From: JABCPE02 sp963509715 | GTDB lineage: Bacteria > Bacteroidota > Bacteroidia > Flavobacteriales > Weeksellaceae | NCBI GenBank assembly: GCA_963509715.1 | Contig: CAUPCB010000019.1 | Location: 1 to 28,414 of the forward strand | Direction of reading: 5' to 3' | Length of the DNA stretch: 28,414 nt | Shown: positions 23,000-28,414 of the stretch, in pieces | How positions within the stretch are numbered: position 1 is the stretch's first letter | How the letters are laid out: each line of letters begins with the position of its first letter | Position numbers and translations under genes: made by a program | Notes under the pieces: generated by a model | What the model was told of the DNA's origin: nothing | Database searches by the model: none | Seen by the model: only the letters and a program-made list of their open reading frames with translations

Positions 23000-24658
23000 A
23001 TGATGGAAGAAAAGACAAACATTTGGTGGTTCAATGAAGAATCAGAACAAATGCTTAACAGAGGATATTTACTAAAAGGCGAAACATTAGAAGGGGCAAT
23101 AGATAGAATAACTGAAGCCGCGGCGAAGAGGCTGTATAAACCAGAATTAAAGGAGGCTTTTAAGGAAATGATTGTCAAAGGATGGATTTCTTTTTCGTCT
23201 CCTGTATGGGCAAATATGGGGACGCAGAGAGGGCTTCCTATTTCGTGTTTCAATGTCCATGTGCCAGACAGCATAGAGGGAATTACCCACAAAATGGGAG
23301 AAGTTATCATGCAGACCAAGATAGGTGGCGGGACTTCTGGGTATTTTGGTGAGCTGAGACACAGAGGAACAGCCGTTACGGATAATGGAAAATCTTCTGG
23401 GGCAGTTTCTTTCATGAAATTATTTGATACCGCAATGGATGTGGTATCACAAGGAGGCGTGAGAAGAGGAGCTTTTGCCGCGTATTTAGATATTGACCAT
23501 GACGATGTAGAGGAGTTTTTGCAAATCCGAGACATCGGAAATCCTATTCAGAATTTGTTCATGGGTGTCTGTGTACCAGACTACTGGATGCATGAAATGA
23601 TAGAGGGCGACACGGACAAACGAAGAATTTGGGCTAAAGTATTGGAAAGCCGCCAGCAGAAAGGGATGCCATATATTTTCTTTACGGATAATGTAAATAG
23701 AAATAAACCGCAAGTTTATAAAGATAAAGGATTGACTATCAATGCTTCTAATCTTTGTTCTGAAATCATGCTGCCTTCTACGGCAGAGGAAAGTTTTATC
23801 TGCTGTTTGTCTTCTATGAATTTGGAGCTTTATGATGAGTGGAAAGATACGAACGCGGTGAAATTGGCCATTTACTTCCTTGATGCAGTTTTATCTGAAT
23901 TTATTGAGAAAACAGAAGGAAATTATTATCTTTCTGCTGCGAGAAATTTTGCAATTCGCCACCGTGCTTTAGGATTAGGAGTTTTGGGATATCATTCTTA
24001 TTTACAGCGAAATATGATTCCTTTTGAAAGCATGGAAGCAAAAATGTTTAACGCAAAAGTATTTAAACAAATCCAAGAGCAGTCATTAGCCGCTTCTAAA
24101 GAATTAGCAAATATCTACGGAGAGCCAGAATTATTGAAAGGCTATGGAGTCAGAAATGCCACTACTATGGCGATAGCACCTACGACATCTAGCTCGGCTA
24201 TTTTAGGGCAGACATCGCCAGGGATAGAGCCGTTTGCGTCTAATTATTACAAGGCTGGTTTGGCGAAAGGAAATTTCATTAGAAAAAATAAATATTTAGC
24301 TAAATTGTTGGAAGAGAAAGGGTTGGATACGGAAGATGTTTGGAGAGATATTATGTTAAACCATGGTTCTGTTCAGCATATGACCCAGCTAACTCAGGAG
24401 GAAAAAGATGTGTTTAAGACCTTTAAGGAGATTTCTCCTTTGGAGATCGTAACTCAGGCGGCACAGAGACAACAATATATAGACCAAGCCCAGTCATTAA
24501 ACCTAAATATTCCATCTTCTATGCCGATAAAAGATGTGAATAAAGTGATAATAGACGCTTGGAAATTGGGAGTGAAAACGCTTTATTATCAGCGTTCGCA
24601 GTCTGTTTCTAAGGAATTAGTTATTAATTTTATGAATTGTTCAAGTTGTGAAGCGTAA
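23000..24658 (+). CDS. nrdA: Class I ribonucleotide reductase, catalytic subunit alpha
   Basis: 552 residues; reduces ribonucleoside diphosphates to deoxy forms. Catalytic residues: Cys83 (PISCFNVHV) with Cys268 or Cys269 (FICCLSSMN) as the redox pair, Asn251, Cys253 and Glu255 in NLCSEI, the tyrosine pair in KTLYYQRS, and a C-terminal CSSC (547-550) that hands over electrons. The chain starts directly at the core; there is no N-terminal ATP cone, so dATP feedback on overall activity must be absent or different (the usual E. coli form is 761 residues). The start is ATGATG at 23000/23003. Specificity-site regulation cannot be judged from sequence. A terminator follows 8 bases after the stop. 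Confidence 0.95.
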   Translation: MMEEKTNIWWFNEESEQMLNRGYLLKGETLEGAIDRITEAAAKRLYKPELKEAFKEMIVKGWISFSSPVWANMGTQRGLPISCFNVHVPDSIEGITHKMGEVIMQTKIGGGTSGYFGELRHRGTAVTDNGKSSGAVSFMKLFDTAMDVVSQGGVRRGAFAAYLDIDHDDVEEFLQIRDIGNPIQNLFMGVCVPDYWMHEMIEGDTDKRRIWAKVLESRQQKGMPYIFFTDNVNRNKPQVYKDKGLTINASNLCSEIMLPSTAEESFICCLSSMNLELYDEWKDTNAVKLAIYFLDAVLSEFIEKTEGNYYLSAARNFAIRHRALGLGVLGYHSYLQRNMIPFESMEAKMFNAKVFKQIQEQSLAASKELANIYGEPELLKGYGVRNATTMAIAPTTSSSAILGQTSPGIEPFASNYYKAGLAKGNFIRKNKYLAKLLEEKGLDTEDVWRDIMLNHGSVQHMTQLTQEEKDVFKTFKEISPLEIVTQAAQRQQYIDQAQSLNLNIPSSMPIKDVNKVIIDAWKLGVKTLYYQRSQSVSKELVINFMNCSSCEA

Positions 24659-24666
24659 TGATAAAT

Positions 24667-24703
24667 AAAAGTGTAAGCTTATTTTAGCTTACATTTTTAT
24701 TTT
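24667..24703 (+). terminator. Intrinsic terminator after nrdA
   Basis: A 13-bp stem with one G-T pair, AAAAGTGTAAGCT (24667-24679) with AGCTTACATTTTT (24686-24698), 6-base loop, then ATTTT. Its right arm overlaps the 3' end of the convergent frameshifted gene. Confidence 0.85.
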
Positions 24704-25709
24704 AAAATCTATCTTTTTTATTTCTTTTAGTTGTTTTTCAGCATTAATAGGGTAGTCTTTAGTTTTATAGCCTTGTTTTTGGTCTTCTATGATTCGTTCT
24801 AGTATTTTTCTTATATATTCTTTTAAAGGGATGAATTTATAATCATAGTTCTTATAAAATATTTCTCCTTTTTTATTGACCCAGAGACTATTGTTTGGGC
24901 TATTATATTTCTCTTGACCATAGAAGTTTTTTAGTTCATAATAGGGCAGATATTTATTAGGACGATTTACAATTTCGTAATGGTTTATAATTTTTTTGTC
25001 AAAAGGATGATTAATTTCTGTTAGGATTTCTAATTGATTGATTTCATCTACTATTTTTTGTTCAATATTGTTATAAACAAAAGGGTAAGTAGTATTTCCC
25101 TTCATATAAATAGTCTTTTGGATTATTGGATTTTTTCAGAGGCTTCACTTTTATTCCTTTTTTATTGATGAGATAAGAGGTTGATTTTTTGGAAATAGGG
25201 GCTATAAACCAATGTTCTCCTCCTTTGTCAAATTCCCTTTTCCATCCACCTGTATAGACTATTGCATAGCCGTAGTTAAATTGAGTTGCAAAATCCCATT
25301 TTGCAGGTAGAACTTTCTTCCCAAACCAATCTACAAATCCCATTTTATTTTTTTCTATATATCGTCTCAGTCCTTCTTCCCAAATATCATTTCCATTATC
25401 AAACCACTGTGGATAGTATAGAAATTTTCCATTTCTATCATAGACTTCTCCTGCCTCTATTCGTGGGTTATCTTTATCATATTTTTTATTTTTAAAGGAA
25501 GTCCCCCAAAACTCTATTGTAGGTTCATTTATAGGGTTTTCTGTATCATAGATTCTAAATCCCGAAAATTGAGCAGGGATGATGATTTTCCCCTTTTCAT
25601 TTTTCACACCTACCAAAGTGCTGTCAGAAGTATAAAAATAATATAATTTCTCTTGTGTAAACGCTAATTTCCCGATTAATAGGATGAGAATAAGGATTAT
25701 TTTTCTCAT
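24689..25709 (-). pseudogene. Secreted WG-repeat-like protein gene broken by a one-base frameshift
   Basis: Two overlapping frames read as one gene. The 5' part (25709 down to 25071, 212 residues) starts with a signal peptide (..GKLAFTQ) and has segments like VGVKNEKGKIIIPAQFSG and MGFVDWFGKKVLPAKWDFA, as in WG-repeat proteins, then stops at GKYYLPFCL. The 3' part (to 24689) would continue as LPFVYNNIEQKIVDEINQ.. if one T of the minus-strand CCCTTTTG were absent; on the plus strand this is the A run 25079-25082. With the shift undone the product would be 339 residues. So it is a recent inactivation, a sequencing error, or less likely a +1 frameshifting site. The truncated 212-residue form may still be made. 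Function unknown. Confidence 0.8.
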
Positions 25710-25740
25710 ATTTTAAAACTTTCTAACAAAGGTAATTAAT

Positions 25741-25775
25741 TTTTGCTACTATAATTTAAAAAATTCCGATATTTG
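25741..25775 (+). promoter_or_regulatory. Candidate promoter for dgt
   Basis: TTTTG (25741-25745), 22 bases, then GATATTTG (25768-25775), one mismatch from TAnnTTTG. The ATG follows 16 bases later, so the leader would be short. Confidence 0.4.
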
Positions 25776-25791
25776 GGATTATTTTTAATTT

Positions 25792-27150
25792 ATGCTTAAT
25801 CAATTATATACCAATCGGAGAACAGGAAACTCGGATAGCACTAGTGCTTCAAGGACTGATTTTCAGAGGGATTTTGACCGAATTATTTTCTCCACCTCTT
25901 TCCGAAGGCTGCAGAATAAAACGCAGGTTTTTCCTCTCCCAGGGAGCGTTTTTGTGCATAATAGGCTTACCCATTCGCTGGAAGTTGCTTCGGTGGGCAG
26001 GAGCTTGGGGACTCTTGCAGGGGAGTTTATTGTGGAGAAATTTGCTCAAGAATTAAACGAGAATTCAAAGAATTTTTATCTTCATAATTTAAATAATGTG
26101 ATAGCAGCAGCGTGTCTCTGCCATGATATAGGAAATCCTGCTTTCGGGCATTCTGGGGAAGATGCCATCGCAAGTTATTTTGAGAAAAATGAGGATTTAA
26201 AATCTCTGATGACCGAGAAACAATGGGCAGATTTTATCAATTTTGAAGGAAATGCCAATGCCATCCGCATTCTTACCCACCAGCAGAGAGGCAAGGACAA
26301 AGGCGGACTTCAGCTGACCATGGCGACTTTGGCGAGTATTGCTAAATATCCCTGTGAATCCATCGCAAAGGACAAAAAACAGCTTCACAGAAAGAAATTT
26401 GGGTTTTTCCAAAGCGAAAAAGAGACTTTCAGAGAAATAGCCAAGGCTACGGCTTTTATCACAGAGCAGGAAGAGCCGCTGGTGTATAAAAGGCATCCCT
26501 TCGTATGGCTGGTAGAGGCAGCGGACGATATCTGCTACAATATCATAGACATAGAAGATGCCCATAGACTGAAAATCATCTCTGCTTCCGACTGCGAAAA
26601 CCTCATCTTAGAACTCATCAAAACCACGGATGAAAACATAAAACGAGTAGAGGATAAACTATCCGTAATTTCTGATAAAAATGACAGAATATCTTACCTC
26701 CGTGCAAAGGTTATCAATTCTCTAATCAATGTTTCCATAAGGCTTTACAAGGAAAAAATAGATGATATTCTTACAGGAAATTTAGACCAGTCGCTGCTTT
26801 CTATTTTTAAAAAAGAAAATAAAACTTTGCAGGATATAAAGCAGTTTTCCATTGACGAAATCTACAATCACAGAGCGGTAGTAGAGATAGAAAATGCAGG
26901 GTATAATGTGATGTATGAGCTTCTCAATCATTTTATTCCATCAGTAATAAAAGAAAATCCTAAAAATTACGATAAAAAAGCCCTTCAATTACTGCCCGAA
27001 CAGTTCAGGTATAATAGCGAACCTTATGAAAAGATCGAACCTTATGAAAAGATAATGGGCGTTTTGGACTTTGTTTCTGGGATGACGGATAACTACGCCA
27101 CGGACCTTTATCGAAAAATAAAAGGAATAGATATCGGAATGACGATGTAA
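25792..27150 (+). CDS. dgt: Deoxyguanosinetriphosphate triphosphohydrolase (dNTPase)
   Basis: 452 residues of the HD-domain dNTP triphosphohydrolase family, which splits dNTPs into nucleosides and triphosphate and so limits the dNTP pool. Metal residues are His61 (LTHSLEVA), the His111-Asp112 pair (CHDIGNPAFGH) and a later Asp in EAADDICYNI. The start MLNQLYTNRRTGN followed by FDRIIFSTSFRRLQNKTQVFPLP is typical. Near the C-terminus the sequence EPYEKI occurs twice in a row through a perfect 18-base duplication. It is not preceded by another gene on its strand; the SPFH gene follows 69 bases later. Preference for dGTP cannot be settled by reading. Confidence 0.93.
   Translation: MLNQLYTNRRTGNSDSTSASRTDFQRDFDRIIFSTSFRRLQNKTQVFPLPGSVFVHNRLTHSLEVASVGRSLGTLAGEFIVEKFAQELNENSKNFYLHNLNNVIAAACLCHDIGNPAFGHSGEDAIASYFEKNEDLKSLMTEKQWADFINFEGNANAIRILTHQQRGKDKGGLQLTMATLASIAKYPCESIAKDKKQLHRKKFGFFQSEKETFREIAKATAFITEQEEPLVYKRHPFVWLVEAADDICYNIIDIEDAHRLKIISASDCENLILELIKTTDENIKRVEDKLSVISDKNDRISYLRAKVINSLINVSIRLYKEKIDDILTGNLDQSLLSIFKKENKTLQDIKQFSIDEIYNHRAVVEIENAGYNVMYELLNHFIPSVIKENPKNYDKKALQLLPEQFRYNSEPYEKIEPYEKIMGVLDFVSGMTDNYATDLYRKIKGIDIGMTM
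27018..27053 (+). repeat. Perfect 18-base tandem duplication inside dgt
   Basis: CGAACCTTATGAAAAGAT occurs at 27018-27035 and again at 27036-27053 with no differences. It keeps the frame and duplicates six residues (EPYEKI). Confidence 0.95.
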
Positions 27151-27219
27151 AATTTTTACATTTTTTGTAACATTTCGTTAGACATTGATACTAATAAGTT
27201 GAAATTAAATTTTATAATT

Positions 27220-28158
27220 ATGGGACTACTTATTTTTAGTTTTTTTGCATTTGTTGCTGTATTGTTTTTTATGGCATCATTATTTACTGTGAAGCAGGAG
27301 ACTGCGGCAATCATAGAGCGTTTGGGAAAATTCCATTCCGTTCGCCACGCGGGGCTTCATCTCAAAATTCCGTTTATAGATAACATTACCAAAAGATTAA
27401 CCCTAAAAATCCAGCAGCTTGATGTGTTGATAGATACCAAAACCCTTGATAATGTGTTTATTAAGATGAGGGTTTCGGTTCAGTATCAGGTAATTAGAAA
27501 TCAGGTAAGTGATGCTTACTATAAACTGGAAGACCCTCATAATCAGATAACTTCATATGTTTTTGATGTGGTAAGAGCCGAAGTTCCAAAACTGAAACTA
27601 GATGATGTTTTCGTGAAGAAAGATGATATCGCTATCGCTGTAAAAGCCGAAATTCAGGAGGCAATGCAGAGTTATGGATATGATATTATAAAGGCTTTGG
27701 TGACGGATATAGACCCAGATGAGCAGGTAAAACAAGCGATGAACCGAATCAACGCGGCGGAAAGAGAAAAAACTGCTGCCGAGTATGAGTCTGAAGCAGA
27801 AAGAATCCGTATCGTAGCTGTAGCCAAAGCGGAAGCCGAGTCTAAAAAACTACAAGGGCAGGGGATAGCAGACCAAAGAAGGGAAATCGCGAAAGGTCTG
27901 GAAGAATCCGTAAAAATGCTTAATAGTGTGAACATCAATGCACAGGAGGCATCAGCGCTGATAGTAGTTACCCAGCATTATGACACGCTTCATTCCATAG
28001 GAGCTAACAATCGTTCTAATTTGGTTCTTCTTCCAAATTCACCAATGGCAGCCAATTCCATGCTGAACGACTTGATAGTTGCCATGAACACAGCGCACAA
28101 AGTGGAGGAAGCTGATAAAGGACACTATCCGAACCCTCCAAAAGAACACAGACACTAA
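27220..28158 (+). CDS. SPFH/Band 7 (stomatin-prohibitin-like) membrane protein
   Basis: 312 residues from ATG 27220 (the frame is open a little further up, to a TTG at 27199, but the ATG is followed directly by the membrane anchor MGLLIFSFFAFVAVLFFMAS and is preferred). The SPFH domain runs from about residue 22 to 190: VKQETAAIIERLGKFHSV, AGLHLKIPFID, RVSVQYQVI and DIDPDEQVKQAMNRINAAEREKTAAEYESEAERIR. The latter opens the long Ala/Glu-rich coiled coil by which these proteins assemble into large rings around membrane microdomains. It resembles QmcA/stomatin homologues rather than HflK/HflC. No NfeD gene is adjacent, unlike typical SPFH-NfeD pairs. Role in the cell is unknown beyond membrane scaffolding. 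Confidence 0.9.
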   Translation: MGLLIFSFFAFVAVLFFMASLFTVKQETAAIIERLGKFHSVRHAGLHLKIPFIDNITKRLTLKIQQLDVLIDTKTLDNVFIKMRVSVQYQVIRNQVSDAYYKLEDPHNQITSYVFDVVRAEVPKLKLDDVFVKKDDIAIAVKAEIQEAMQSYGYDIIKALVTDIDPDEQVKQAMNRINAAEREKTAAEYESEAERIRIVAVAKAEAESKKLQGQGIADQRREIAKGLEESVKMLNSVNINAQEASALIVVTQHYDTLHSIGANNRSNLVLLPNSPMAANSMLNDLIVAMNTAHKVEEADKGHYPNPPKEHRH

Positions 28159-28182
28159 TTTTCCAATTTAAACTAAATAAAA

Positions 28183-28219
28183 TCCGCCTCTTTTCATTGA
28201 GAAAAGAGGCGGACTATTT
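28183..28219. terminator. Bidirectional intrinsic terminator
   Basis: A 13-bp GC-rich perfect stem, TCCGCCTCTTTTC (28183-28195) with GAAAAGAGGCGGA (28201-28213), 5-base loop. On the plus strand CTATTTTA follows; on the minus strand TTTTATTTAG follows. It lies between the SPFH gene and the convergent peptidase gene. Confidence 0.9.
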
Positions 28220-28225
28220 TAGGAT

Positions 28226-28414
28226 TTATCTTTCAAATTTTACATTGGGAAGAAGTCTTGGTCTTTGTGGCTCGTTGGCTACTTTCCAAGAAGTTCTGTA
28301 CATCCATTCTGTCATTTTGTAAAGTTTCTTGAAATCTATGTTTTCTGATTCGTCCTGCGGCTGGTGGTACTGGTGGTGCAGCACACTTGTGAAAAATACC
28401 GCTGGAATACCAAG
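28226..28414 (-). CDS. M28-family metallopeptidase, C-terminal end (partial)
   Basis: 62 residues plus stop, entering from the right edge. The visible sequence starts LGIPAVFFTSVLHHQYHQPQ, then IDFKKLYKMTEWMYRTSWKVANEPQRPRL. The GIPxVFFT..H..YHxPxD pattern with the following helix and W-K-(V/L)-AN is the end of M28 zinc aminopeptidases; the His in YHQP would be the last zinc ligand. Family members are secreted or periplasmic peptidases in Bacteroidota. The rest of the gene lies outside the window, so the domain count and signal peptide cannot be checked. Confidence 0.75.
   Translation of the reverse strand, partial: LGIPAVFFTSVLHHQYHQPQDESENIDFKKLYKMTEWMYRTSWKVANEPQRPRLLPNVKFER

Noticed and set aside
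27199..27219. TTG start for the SPFH protein
   Set aside because: The ATG at 27220 directly precedes the membrane anchor and gives the usual family N-terminus; the seven extra residues have no support.
1..28414. CRISPR arrays, insertion sequences, integrases, phage or toxin-antitoxin genes, tRNA genes
   Set aside because: No regular direct repeats, transposase motifs, terminal inverted repeats, attachment-site duplications or tRNA-like cloverleaf with CCA-adjacent acceptor stem were seen on either strand.

Overview
The window looks like chromosomal core DNA of a low-GC member of the Flavobacteriia, most likely the Chryseobacterium/Riemerella/Bergeyella group (Weeksellaceae). Supporting signs are AT-rich DNA, almost no Shine-Dalgarno sequences, promoter-like boxes of the Bacteroidota type TAnnTTTG, the DUF3098-uppP-truB order, an ATP synthase operon that stops after atpG, a 5'-nucleotidase split into two genes, a TruB without its C-terminal domain, and TonB receptor/lipoprotein partners. 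The genus call is tentative. I see no rRNA, tRNA, CRISPR array, insertion sequence, integrase or phage gene.

Layout. 1-1671 (+): end of a DUF3098 membrane protein, uppP and truB. 1698-5944 (+): an accessory-looking cassette with a small His/Cys-rich membrane protein, a TonB-dependent receptor of ZnuD-like appearance behind a structured leader, and two tandem paralogous lipoproteins; it ends in a terminator shared with the convergent galE. 5993-8679 (-): DegT-family aminotransferase, secreted unknown protein, galE. 8837-9253 (+): two-CBS-domain protein. 9337-12039 (-): dapA and two PAP2-family phosphatases. 12220-15072 (+): split 5'-nucleotidase, recO and an S4-domain RNA-binding protein. 15121-20576 (+): small membrane protein, then atpB-E-F-H-A-G. 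20866-24658 (+): nrdB, two unknown small genes, a GNAT acetyltransferase, nrdA. 24689-25709 (-): a frameshifted secreted-protein gene. 25792-28158 (+): dgt and a stomatin/prohibitin-like SPFH protein. 28226-28414 (-): C-terminus of an M28-type peptidase.

How the genes work together. UppP recycles the undecaprenyl carrier and DapA feeds diaminopimelate to peptidoglycan, so several genes serve the envelope. The ATP synthase operon encodes all F0 subunits plus delta, alpha and gamma; beta and epsilon must be elsewhere. The ribonucleotide reductase genes make dNTPs while Dgt degrades them, with only a broken gene between the two loci.

The regions I find most worth study are the 1698-5944 cassette with its three-helix leader (2058-2145), the ribonucleotide reductase operon (NrdB with a glutamate-first metal site like the flavobacterial class Id enzymes, plus two unknown genes), and a 14-bp hairpin between atpE and atpF. 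All were found by reading; nothing was searched against a database.
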